A stretch of 64,000 nucleotides of DNA from Kalmanozyma brasiliensis GHG001 (Eukaryota; Basidiomycota; Ustilaginomycetes; Ustilaginales). Of the stretch, positions 48,376 through 57,506 are shown in pieces. Each line of letters begins with the position of its first letter. Within the stretch, counting starts at the first letter, position 1. A model generated the notes under the pieces. It had not been told where the DNA came from. It made no database searches and worked only from the letters and a program-made list of their open reading frames with translations. Both the position numbers and the translations under genes were made by a program. The stretch lies in the NCBI RefSeq assembly GCF_000497045.1, contig NW_015961964.1:1-64000 (forward strand). Direction: 5' to 3'.

Positions 48376-49048
48376 TGTTGCAGGTGTACCGGCTCGTCGT
48401 GTGGAGACCGGCTGTGAGAAGTGCTGTTGGTAATGCGCAGCGACGACGTGGGATCAATGATCAAAAGTTGTTAAGCGCGCAGGCATCGATGTGGCTGAGT
48501 CGTGTGTAGGTGTGACGGTCGAGGGGTGTGACCGACGAGCGATCTGTCAGCCAGGTGCACGCGCCTCTTGAGCGTGCTGGATAGAAAGTTGTAGGATCGG
48601 CTTGATACTCGACTTCCGAGATTTGGCTCGCGTTGCTCGTTTGCGCAAGAAGAAACTCACCGCCAACGCTCACTCTCTCGCAACATCCGCAATTGGACCA
48701 AAATTCCCAAGCCACAGTCACACTGCGAGGAGCAAAGCCCAAAACTTCGGCCTTGTCCCCCGCACAGCGCACGAGCCGCACTTTGCCATTGAGCCTTTTC
48801 TTCTCTCCTTCACAACGTACTTCTTAGACACCAGCTAGACAGAGCGCGCTCTCCTTCTCTCGCAGACGGACCCGATCGTACCTCTCGTCAGGCAAGAATC
48901 AGGCAAGCATCCGAACGCGCAAGACTTCTCGGACAGGTCGCTCAGTCTTCACCTCGGCACGCTCCGGGAGCGCCCAGGCTTGCATCCTTGCGACTCAGTC
49001 ACGACTTTCGTTAGCTCGCGTCACTCTCAGCTGCAGCCACATAGCACC
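48376..49048. other. Divergent promoter region, 673 bp
   Basis: Separates the C2H2 gene (minus) from the ligase gene (plus). Open frames here are short and lack protein character. No specific regulatory motif stood out. Confidence 0.5.
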
Positions 49049-50194
49049 ATGTCGGACCCTTCCGCATCCTCCTCGTCATCGCCGCAATGGTCAAGTGACC
49101 GCTTCTTCCAGACGCAGGCACCTCCACCCAACCTCTCCGAGCTCGCATCGGCAGCGTCCGAGTTTGTCCAGCGTCACATCCAGGAAGGTCGCAAAGTAGT
49201 CCTCGTCACATCTGGCGGCACCACCGTCCCTCTCGAGAAGAACGTCGTTCGCTTCCTGGACAACTTCTCAGCCGGCACGCGCGGCGCCACTTCCGCCGAA
49301 TACTTCCTCTCCGCTGGCTACGCCGTCATCTTCATGTCGCGCCAGCATTCGCTTGCGCCCTACACGCGACATTACAGTCACACCACCAACCCCTTCCTCG
49401 ACCTTCTGGCGGATCCGGCTACGCACGTGCACACCGACTCGCCCGCCTCGGCCTCGGGCGAGGACAACATCACCGTCCTCAAGCAGCACGTTGCGCATCT
49501 GCGCCCCATCCTCTCCGCCTACCACCACGCGCGCACCTCCGGTCTTTTGCACACCGTACCATTCGTGACGGTCAATGACTACCTCTGGCTGCTCCGCGAG
49601 ATGTCGCGTGTCATGCAGCCACTGGGTAGGTATGGCATGTACTACCTCGCCGCGGCGGTCAGCGACTTTTTCATCCCCTCGACGAGTGTCCCGGAACACA
49701 AGATTCAGTCTGGGAAAGGGTCACTGGTGATCGAGATGGACCAGGTGCCCAAGGTGTTGAAGCCGATGGTGGAGCAGTGGGTGCCAGAAGGCTACTTGGT
49801 CAGCTTCAAGCTCGAGACGGACCCGAAGCTGTTGATCCCCAAGGCGGTGGGTGCGCTACAAAGGTACGGACATCAATTGGTCATCGGCAATGATCTGAAT
49901 AGGCGCAAGTTCGAGGTTGTCTTTGTGGAGAGGAAGGCGCATAACCCAGTGCATTCATCAGAGCAAGAGGCTGGGCCAAAGAGACCGGCAAAAGACATCT
50001 CGGTGGACGACCAGCAATTCACAGCTACCTGGATGCGGCTGGTCGACTCGGACTCGTCTCAAGAGAGCAACTCGATAGAAGGTGGCGGTAAGGGAGGCGA
50101 GAAGGAGCTAGAAGAGGACATCATTCGCGAGTTGTGTAGGAGACACGATCAGTGGATCGCAAAGTCGACGTCGGCTGCTTCTTCTAGAATCTGA
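49049..50194 (+). CDS. cab2: Phosphopantothenate-cysteine ligase
   Basis: 381-residue cytosolic enzyme of coenzyme A synthesis, which joins 4'-phosphopantothenate to cysteine using a nucleotide triphosphate (yeast Cab2, human PPCS). It has the family's Rossmann-like core: VVLVTSGGTTVPLEKNVVRF, LDNFSAGTRGATSAEYFL, GMYYLAAAVSDFFIP, EHKIQSGKGSLVIEMDQVPK and LVSFKLETDPKLLIPKA, then GHQLVIGNDLNRRKFEVVFV. The open frame runs 23 codons further upstream, but only from a TTG; the ATG at 49049 (caccATG) is clear. It is a stand-alone eukaryotic-type enzyme, not fused to a decarboxylase. Its 3' UTR probably includes the hairpin at 50302-50410. Confidence 0.93.
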   Translation: MSDPSASSSSSPQWSSDRFFQTQAPPPNLSELASAASEFVQRHIQEGRKVVLVTSGGTTVPLEKNVVRFLDNFSAGTRGATSAEYFLSAGYAVIFMSRQHSLAPYTRHYSHTTNPFLDLLADPATHVHTDSPASASGEDNITVLKQHVAHLRPILSAYHHARTSGLLHTVPFVTVNDYLWLLREMSRVMQPLGRYGMYYLAAAVSDFFIPSTSVPEHKIQSGKGSLVIEMDQVPKVLKPMVEQWVPEGYLVSFKLETDPKLLIPKAVGALQRYGHQLVIGNDLNRRKFEVVFVERKAHNPVHSSEQEAGPKRPAKDISVDDQQFTATWMRLVDSDSSQESNSIEGGGKGGEKELEEDIIRELCRRHDQWIAKSTSAASSRI

Positions 50195-50615
50195 GCTGAG
50201 GGGCAAGCCCGTTCAATGGACATGCATGTCACCTGCCATTCGGACGACAGCGATGATGTGGAAGTCTGCCATTGAGGGATTGTGGTCGGATCCACTTCGC
50301 TCCGAGGCAGGAGGGAGACAGATTTGAGGGTTGGCGGCGAGGCCGAAGCGCTCGCAAGAGCGCTAGCGAGGAAGCTGTCAGCACTCAAATCTGTCTCCCT
50401 TCTGCCTCGGGATCTCCGGTCTTTCTGCATGCCTTTCATATCAGATGCAGCGCTTCATGCATGGCGACCTTGCATGCACCAGTTCCCGCAATTCATTCCG
50501 GTCAGTCGTCACGCATATGAAGAAAACAAGACAAAGCACGTCAGGTATTGCATATCCAGTCCGAAGGGGAGGGTCCGACAGTCTCTTGTACTGTAGGAAC
50601 CATTCTCTGGTCCGT
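50195..50615. other. Convergent intergenic region containing a long hairpin
   Basis: Lies between the ligase stop (plus) and the permease stop (minus). Its main content is the 109-nt inverted repeat at 50302-50410. No coding frame is supported. Confidence 0.6.
50302..50410 (+). repeat. Long imperfect hairpin with GCAA tetraloop
   Basis: Positions 50302-50338 pair with 50374-50410: 36 of 37 positions pair as plus-strand RNA, with g50329/a50383 the single mismatch. The outer 27 positions hold 26 Watson-Crick pairs and one G-U. An 8/9-nt internal loop leads to a perfect 7-bp stem (AGCGCTC/GAGCGCT) closed by GCAA, a GNRA tetraloop, at 50354-50357. Four of the five non-Watson-Crick positions in the lower stem are G-U wobbles in plus-strand RNA and would be C-A mismatches in minus-strand RNA. 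It is therefore best read as a structure in the ligase 3' UTR or in a separate plus-strand RNA. Confidence 0.8.
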
Positions 50616-52692
50616 CTACCAGTTCTTAGCGTACACCCAAGCCTTCTTGTAAACGGGAGCGTTGTGAATCTCGGCCTTGGCACGCTCCTCGTCGGCCTTC
50701 CAGATCAACTCGTCCTGCTCGTCGAACTCCCTGACGTCGGTCAGCAGATCCACCTCGGTGGGCGCGAGGATCTTGGTCTTGTGCCACAGCTTCCATCCGA
50801 TCAAAATCATGAAGAAGATGGGCAGACCAATGTAGTTGGTCACGAACGTGCGCCAGTTGAACGTGAACAGGAACGCGTTCCAGCCCTTGAACAGGACGAC
50901 GATCGAGGTGAAGACGACGGCAAAGTACGACGCATACGGCTGCAGAGGCGCCTGCCAAGGGAGCGACTCTCGCGCCATGCCCTGCGCCTTCATCGCCTTC
51001 ATGAAGCGAATGTGCGAGATGAGGATGCAGATCCAAGTGAGACCACCGAACATGGTCACCGACGCAACGAGGTACGAGAAGGTCTGAGGACCGCCCGAGG
51101 CAAGGTTGATGAAAGCAAGGCCGCAGAAGAGCGCAGTCACCGAGAGAGCGACGTAAGGAACACCGCGCTTGTCGACACGGCGGAAGATTCGGGGTGCCTT
51201 GCCGTCAATCGCAAGACCGTAGAGCGTTCGTGCGGCGATGTACTGGTCCGAGTTGGCGGCGGAAATGCAGAAAATAAGGATAGCTGCGTTGATAATGTCC
51301 GGGAGAACGCGGATCCTAGCTCGAACGATTGCGACCACGAAGGGAGAGGCAGCAGCCGACGTTCCACGTCGGTTAGCAGCCAGAAGCTCGGGAGCGTTGG
51401 ACGGAACCACCATGCCGATAAGAAGAGCCCCGATGATATAGAAAAATGCGATACGGAAGAAGGTCTTCTTGATGGCCGAGGGAACCGACTTGCGTGGGTT
51501 GGCGGCCTCTCCTACGGTGACTCCTACGATCTCAGTGCCAGTGTAGGCAAAGAGGGCTGTGACAGTCGTGCTCCACCATCCGAGGAACATGCCTTTAGAT
51601 CCGGTGGTTCGAGGGTAGGAACGGAAGGCGAGGCCGTCTTGGAAGTTGCGGAATCCGATGCGGTCTCCAGTAGGGGAGCCACCAAGGTCGATGACAAGCA
51701 AAAGAACGATCAAGCCGGTCATGGTGATGATTTTGACCAGCGAAAGCCAGAACTCGACTTCACCGAACCACTTGGGACCTCCGAAGTTAAGAGCGATGAT
51801 GAGAACGGTGACGATGGCGATCCAGATACCGCCAGAGAGGTTCTGGCCTTGCGTCCAAAACGAAATGACAAGCGCAGCAGCATTAATGTTGTTGGCGGTC
51901 ACGACCTGTAGAGCATGGAAGGATAGGGTCAGACGTCAAGACGTGGTGTAGGAGGGGGAGAAGATAGAGGAGAAGAGGAGGAGATTCGAGAAAAGAGGAG
52001 GTTTGAGTATGAGTCAGTGGCAATTCGAGACAAGCCCACATCTCTTGTTTGACGGGATATGAAGTCATCCCCGAATTAGGCCTCGATGGCAACGAGTGGG
52101 CGGCATGTACGCGTGCGTCATTGAGTGCATGTCACGCGACACGGTCCGACTTAGCGAGGTCTCGTCCTTCGCTGTCACGCCAACGAGGGCCAACGTGGAC
52201 GGGAAGAGGCATCGAAAGAGTGACAAGGGCACGATGCATCGCAATGTAGGTTGTACTTACAAGGTACTTGAAGAGGTAGTTGTATCCAGTAGCGACACCA
52301 AACTCGTCGCTAACGAATCGAGTAGCGTGTCCAGCGAAACCACGGGGATGAGGCATGTAGGTCGACATCTCACCGAGCGCAGACATGACGGCGGCACAGC
52401 AGAAACCCATGACGGTATACGAGATGAGAATCGAGCCTGGGCCACCGTTGGCCAGACCAGTTCCGGTACCGATGATGAGACCCGTGCCGAGTGCACCGCC
52501 GATAGCAATCATCGAGATCTGACGACCCTTGAGGGCACGGTGGAGCTGGCGCTCCTCGGGATTCTGCTCCTCCTGGAAAGGCGTGGTTTTAGCAACGCCA
52601 TCGTTGTCGTAGCCCTTGACCTCGCTCCCTGAGGAGCTGGCCTTTTCCTGGGTATAGGGGGACTGGTTGTGGGCGGGGTCGACGGACGCCAT
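50616..52692 (-). CDS. Amino-acid permease, AAT/YAT family, one intron
   Basis: 573-residue plasma-membrane proton-coupled amino-acid transporter with about 12 membrane spans. Exon 1 is 52261-52692 and exon 2 is 50616-51905. The intron, 51906-52260 (355 nt), begins GTAAGT and ends CTACAG, and the join gives FKYL-VVTANN with the frame kept. Signatures are QISMIAIGGALGTGLIIGTG, the span with ISYTVMGF and ALGEMSTYMP, and in exon 2 WWSTTVTALFAYTGTEIVGV with ANPRKSVPSAIKK. The N-terminal 60 residues are hydrophilic and cytosolic. Substrate specificity cannot be read. The intron is long for this intron-poor window. Two GATAAG sites upstream suggest nitrogen regulation. Confidence 0.92.
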
Positions 52693-54363
52693 CTTGCTCG
52701 AATGTCCGGGGGAGGATGTGGTCAAGAAGCAACCTCGAAGCAACGCTATCAAGACATCTTCTTAAGGGCAGGCCCAAGCATTTTTGTCGAGATACAAAAA
52801 AACGCTTCCAAGGTCGCGTGCTCTAAGCGAGAGGCACAGCGATTGCGTGCGCGACAACCAGACCTCTCATCTCGCTTTCATCCTGCCTTCTCTCAGCAAA
52901 CACCACGACGACGGGTATGAGCGTGGGGCCGATAAGGATTGCGCGCGGCTGTGGGAACGTTTTCTCTTCCGACGTCGATGGTTGACTTTCTCCCACACAC
53001 TGCCTTGCAGACAACCCGAAAGACAACTGATAAGCGGAACAGCCGCTAAGGCTCACTGTGCTGTACTCTTGCTCGCCAAGTTCAGGTCTTGCATGAGGGG
53101 CCAAGAGTGCGTTCCTAGACCAGTAGACAGCACTCGTCGGATGCCTCCCGAAGCGGAAAAGGTCACATGGGAAACGCAGAACACGAGAAGGACGCCGGAT
53201 TTTTTTTCTCTCTCTTTTTTTTCATTGTCCGCGCTTGACATGCAGGCACTTGGCCAGTGTCGGACGACGAAAGATGTCATTCCGCGAAAAAATCTCCTTA
53301 ATTGGCTTTGCCAAGACAAACTGGTAACGCATGTCCGTTGCAACGACCGTCGGATGTAGCGGTCACGCTGTGTCTTGCCGCTTTCGAGGAGGCGTTCATC
53401 GTCATCGTTGCGGGTCGCTTCCGTCTATCTTCCCCGCAAGCAGTGATAGCTAGCCTCAGCCTCAGCAACGAGACGAAAGCAGATCATAGAATCATATATC
53501 GTGCTCAGGCACGCCATGTGGTCCTTCGTGCTACGCCGGTCAATTCGCCGCAAACCCTCTTTTCCTCTGGTCCGAAAAAGTTTGAGCTCGTGACCGCGAC
53601 AGGCTCACAGGGATCTGCATAAAAACTTAGCGGTGCAAGATAGAAAAGTTTTCTTGGCAATGGACCGCGCTTGCAGCGGCTCAACTGGGGCCCTCCAATC
53701 GCCTCGCGCTCGTTCGTCTGTCACGAGGCGGTCCACCATGCTCATTGGTCCTGGTGCAACAATATCGGCTTTGCAAACGTTACCGATGCGTGATTGGTTC
53801 GGGTTGCTGCATCCACGGACGTGCCTGCACATGACCCTGCACCGAGTGCCTTCATAGATCACTCATCTCGTATGCTCATGCCTTGGAACAACTTTGTTCT
53901 TCCCCACACATCGGACGCATGGAGCATGTCGGAAGCCTATGATACATACGCCTATCACGCTCGACACCGGGCAGATTGAGCAGCTTTTTCGGCTTTGAGA
54001 AGCTTCACTTTCTTCCAACGGATCGCCCGCGGGTCACATGGCTTGACATCGGAGACATCCGATGCTTCGGAACCCACGATGTTCCGAAGGCTTCCGCCAG
54101 ATCGATCGCCGGCCTCAAACGCATACTTTCACCGTCGACTACGACACGCAGTAACGCAGAAGCATTGCTTCGGAGAAATTAGAGCAAGACACAATCGAAC
54201 CTCGATTGACGACTGGGGATACAGACAAGTATAAAGATACAGCGCAAGGTGTTAGGTATAAGGGTCTTAAAGACGGAGAAAGTAGGCGATCGGAGCCGGC
54301 AAAGGGGATATATGTTATAGGTGTACAGATCGGGTAACAGAGTCCGTGTCAAGCTGGAGAGGC
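52693..54363. other. 1.7-kb intergenic region, permease promoter
   Basis: Serves as permease promoter on the left and as 3' region of the Whi5-like gene on the right. It holds two GATAAG sites and a poly-T/CT tract at about 53204-53221. Small open frames are not protein-like. Confidence 0.5.
52931..53034. promoter_or_regulatory. Two GATAAG sites upstream of permease
   Basis: GATAAG occurs at 52931-52936 and, preceded by T, at 53029-53034, that is 239 and 337 bp upstream of the permease ATG. Fungal nitrogen GATA factors bind paired HGATAR sites, so a link with nitrogen control is plausible but untested. Confidence 0.4.
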
Positions 54364-56235
54364 TCAGGCGTGTCTAGGATCGAAGCGGTATCGGTTGGCT
54401 TTGGTGGGCGTGCCTCTGGCTGCGTAGCCGAGGTAGGCGCTGGCCGCACCCGGGAACCTGCCCGTCGACGGCGGCTGTGGGCTAGGCGAGACGTTCACAA
54501 AGTCGGCATAGTGGAATGTCGTATCTCCTCCAGGAGCACCGGGAGCGTTAGGCGGGGTGGAGGGCATGAAGCTGCCACTGTCAAACTGCCTCGACGACAG
54601 GTATGTCGATGGCGGGGTGCGGGGTGAGCGTGCACCAGCGCCCGAGGAACGACGCTGCAGCATGTACTCTTCGGCGTTGGCGGCGGCTTTCGAGGGCGAA
54701 GGCGTGGCAGACGAGAGCGTGTGCGCGTCGAAGCCCAGCCCGACCATCTCGCCGACACTCTCGCGGACGTGCTTCCGTGCAGAGGGCGGCGGGGTGAGCG
54801 GGGTGCACGACGACGAGAGGTTGGTGTGCCTCGGACCGAGGCCGAGACCGTGGATGCCGCCGGCGCTGCTCTGCATTCGGCTGCGTCGACCGCTCGAATG
54901 CTCGACACCGCTGCTGTTGAATGGGTCCCACAGAGATGTCTGCGCAGGCGTCGAGAGGATGCCGTTGGTGCCCACGGTCTCCGTGTCGGCGCTGAAACGC
55001 TTGATCGACGATGGCGACGGCGACGATGCGAGGAAGAGAAGGTAGTCCGCTGCAGCCCGATCCTCCCCTTCCTCAGCCTCAGCTTGCTCCTCATCGGCGG
55101 CCTTCCTACTGTCCTCCTCGTGCAGCTCGGCGGGCAGGACGCTCCACGAAACGTTGCGCTTGTGCCTCTTGCTGCTGTGCGGCTGCGCAAACGTGCTGTT
55201 GCGACGAACGGAGGGACTGGCGAAGCCGATGCCGAGACCTGCCTGGTGCTGCGAAGGCGGCGGCGTGTGGGGTCGGTCGCTGCTGGAGCTCGAGTCGGAG
55301 CCACTGCTGGCGTTGCGTGCTTCTGCCAGTGCAGCGAGGGTGTTGGCGACACGGTCTCGCTCTGCTTGATCCTGCTCCCCGCCGAAGGGCTGTGGTTGCA
55401 CTGCAAAGACATGGCGGCCGGATGCATGGCGCGAGCGGGGCGTGCGTGGTGCTGTGAGACCCAGATCTTGAGCAAGGGAGGAAGCCGGATGACCGTTGGG
55501 CAGGAAGCCGCCGCTGCTCTGCATCCTCGATCGTCTCGGCGTGTTGAGCAGCGGGTTGTTGGAGGGCGCATTATGACTGGCCTCACGACGACGTTTCGAT
55601 GGCGATCCAGTGGGCAGGGCAAATGGCTCGCCGGCAGCCAGCTTGGTCTCGTGCGCAACCATGGCTGGCGTGGGGTTGTTGTGCCAGTCAAAGTGGCCGT
55701 TCTTCCTCTCCGGCGATCCAAGCTGCGGTGAAGACGCGGCCTTGTCTAGCAGCGATCTGGTCGAGTTGGAGTTGGTGTCGGAGTTGGACGGGGTGGAGGT
55801 GGAGGGACGCTTGGATGGAGTCGAGGCAGAGGCAAACGACGTCGCCCTCGACAGCCCTTTGGACGACGACGACGACGAGGAGGAAGGTGTAGAGCGGAAG
55901 TCGGTGCCAAAGATATCCATGTAGATCGATCTGGTGGAGCGTGTAGAGGACTGCGAGGAAGACGGCAGTGATTCGCCTTGGGACAACGCTGGTGTGCTCG
56001 CTGGCGAAGAGCTGGGTTGCGACTGTTCTGTTGGCTGATTGTTGGTGACGAGGCTCGGTGCGAGCGGCTGCACCAGTGAAGCGGTGGATGTGAGGTCGGA
56101 GAGCGAGGACTTGCCCAGCCCATTGAGTGCCTTGAACGAGGCAAGTTGGAGGCGAGCGCGCAAGGCGTGTGCGTACATCTCGACTTCATGCTGCCTTGGC
56201 CTCGGGCTGCTGCTTGCGCTCACGGATGTCGCCAT
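54364..56235 (-). CDS. Whi5/Nrm1-like candidate repressor
   Basis: 623-residue, mostly disordered protein. Its only ordered-looking element is near residues 17-45: VEMYAHALRARLQLASFKAL, then NGLGKSSLSDL. This resembles the short Whi5/Nrm1 motif (LRxRLxxAxYKxxxG/N) through which those proteins bind the G1/S factors SBF and MBF. The remainder is rich in Ser and in Ser/Thr-Pro sites followed by basic residues (NTPRRSR, RTPRSRHAS, TPPPSARK), as expected of a CDK-regulated protein. Three ACGCGT boxes upstream fit an MBF target. The identification rests on one short motif plus context, so an unrelated phosphoprotein remains possible. It starts at an ATG at 56235 and has no intron. Confidence 0.75.
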   Translation of the reverse strand: MATSVSASSSPRPRQHEVEMYAHALRARLQLASFKALNGLGKSSLSDLTSTASLVQPLAPSLVTNNQPTEQSQPSSSPASTPALSQGESLPSSSQSSTRSTRSIYMDIFGTDFRSTPSSSSSSSSKGLSRATSFASASTPSKRPSTSTPSNSDTNSNSTRSLLDKAASSPQLGSPERKNGHFDWHNNPTPAMVAHETKLAAGEPFALPTGSPSKRRREASHNAPSNNPLLNTPRRSRMQSSGGFLPNGHPASSLAQDLGLTAPRTPRSRHASGRHVFAVQPQPFGGEQDQAERDRVANTLAALAEARNASSGSDSSSSSDRPHTPPPSQHQAGLGIGFASPSVRRNSTFAQPHSSKRHKRNVSWSVLPAELHEEDSRKAADEEQAEAEEGEDRAAADYLLFLASSPSPSSIKRFSADTETVGTNGILSTPAQTSLWDPFNSSGVEHSSGRRSRMQSSAGGIHGLGLGPRHTNLSSSCTPLTPPPSARKHVRESVGEMVGLGFDAHTLSSATPSPSKAAANAEEYMLQRRSSGAGARSPRTPPSTYLSSRQFDSGSFMPSTPPNAPGAPGGDTTFHYADFVNVSPSPQPPSTGRFPGAASAYLGYAARGTPTKANRYRFDPRHA

Positions 56236-57506
56236 TGTGCTATGAGGCGAGGAGGCGGTCTAGTTTAGATCTATGATATAGAGAGGCGTGTGATGTATGG
56301 AAGAGATGGTGCCACCGAGTGGGTACGTAGGACAACCCTCTATCTTGAGCCTGGATTTGGCAATCAGATAAACAGGCCTGGCGTGTGACCCTGGCTGACG
56401 TGGATGGATGAACGAATGGATGCTGAGTCGAATCGCGCGTGAAGGTGACTGTAGGAAAGGAAGACGGAGGGATGCGATGATGACGAGGACGGTGGTGATG
56501 GTGGAGGTGATGATAGCGAGGGAGCATGTGCCAAAAGTAAAGTGCGGAACGCGGATGATACCCAAAATGTTTGGCGAATGATTGACCCTTTTTGGACTCC
56601 TCCTGGATGGCCAGCAGCTCCAGTGCTGTTGAGGGTTGTGGGAACAGCGCGATGCGGAAGGATGCTCGCTGTGCTGCGCTTCGCTGTGCAGCAACTCTGT
56701 TCCTTGTGCATCCCGAACAGAGGAGAATGAAAAGCCAAAGAGAAAAAAATCTTGCCGAGTGCACTTTGGGAGAGAGTTCTAAATTTCATCTCTTCTGCGA
56801 TCCACACCTTGTGTGTCACTGTCCCAGAGTCCCGTCGCTGAAAGCAGCGTGGTGACGCGTCTCGCTTCATTTCGTTCCTCGACGTGTAAATGACTACACT
56901 GGCCAAGTGCCGTAACGAGACGCGTTGAACCACTTAACGCGTCGCGTCACGACTGAGCAGTCAACTCCTTTTCATTTCGCTTGCGTCTCAGCTGGGCTTC
57001 TGGGTCACCAGATCGCCCAGCCAGCCGAAACTCAAACAAACAGAGACACTCTGCGCTTTGAGCCTCCGCTTACGCCTGCCGAACGACGATCGATCTGCGC
57101 GTCGCCCATCCTTGCACAGAGTCCATTCTTCCCTCCTTCTTCGCTGCCGCTTCCTCATCTGCGGCCTCCGCTAAGATGCTCAGGCGAGGAGGACAATGGT
57201 GGGCAGCCACCGCGATCTTGCTCTTGTCTCGCATCGCTGATTCGATTCAAGAATTGCCTCGGTCATCGTCGGAGCGTGGGAAATACACCCGATTGGGTAT
57301 CATTGATTTGCACAGGTGTATGAAGTACAACTAAAAGTACAATGGGATCGGATCGTGTTGCAGGCGTTGCTGCTATGCGTGTGGGAGATGCTGACAGCTT
57401 CATCGAGCAGAGCGTAAAGGGAGAGGGATGTGCATCTCCTGACTGTCCACCACCGACAGACTCAATTTTGTCCGATTGAGGGGGCATGCGCTGCTTGCTG
57501 TGGCAC
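56236..57506. other. 1.27-kb promoter region of Whi5/Nrm1-like gene
   Basis: Bounded by the 5' end of the Whi5-like gene and the 3' end of the SUMO ligase gene, both on the minus strand. It contains the MCB cluster at 56855-56942. No plus-strand gene is convincing. Confidence 0.55.
56855..56942. promoter_or_regulatory. Cluster of three MCB (ACGCGT) boxes
   Basis: ACGCGT occurs at 56855-56860, 56920-56925 and 56937-56942, the last followed directly by another CGCGTC. ACGCGT is the core of MluI cell-cycle boxes bound by fungal MBF (Mbp1/Res with Swi6). The sites lie about 620-707 bp upstream of the Whi5/Nrm1-like ATG; the other neighbour only ends here. Confidence 0.6.

Noticed and set aside
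50302..50410. Hairpin as a simple rho-independent-type terminator
   Set aside because: The organism is eukaryotic, the stem is far too long, and no U-tract follows.
50445..51911. 488-codon plus-strand frame
   Set aside because: Antisense to permease exon 2; charged low-complexity translation typical of the complement of a membrane-protein gene.
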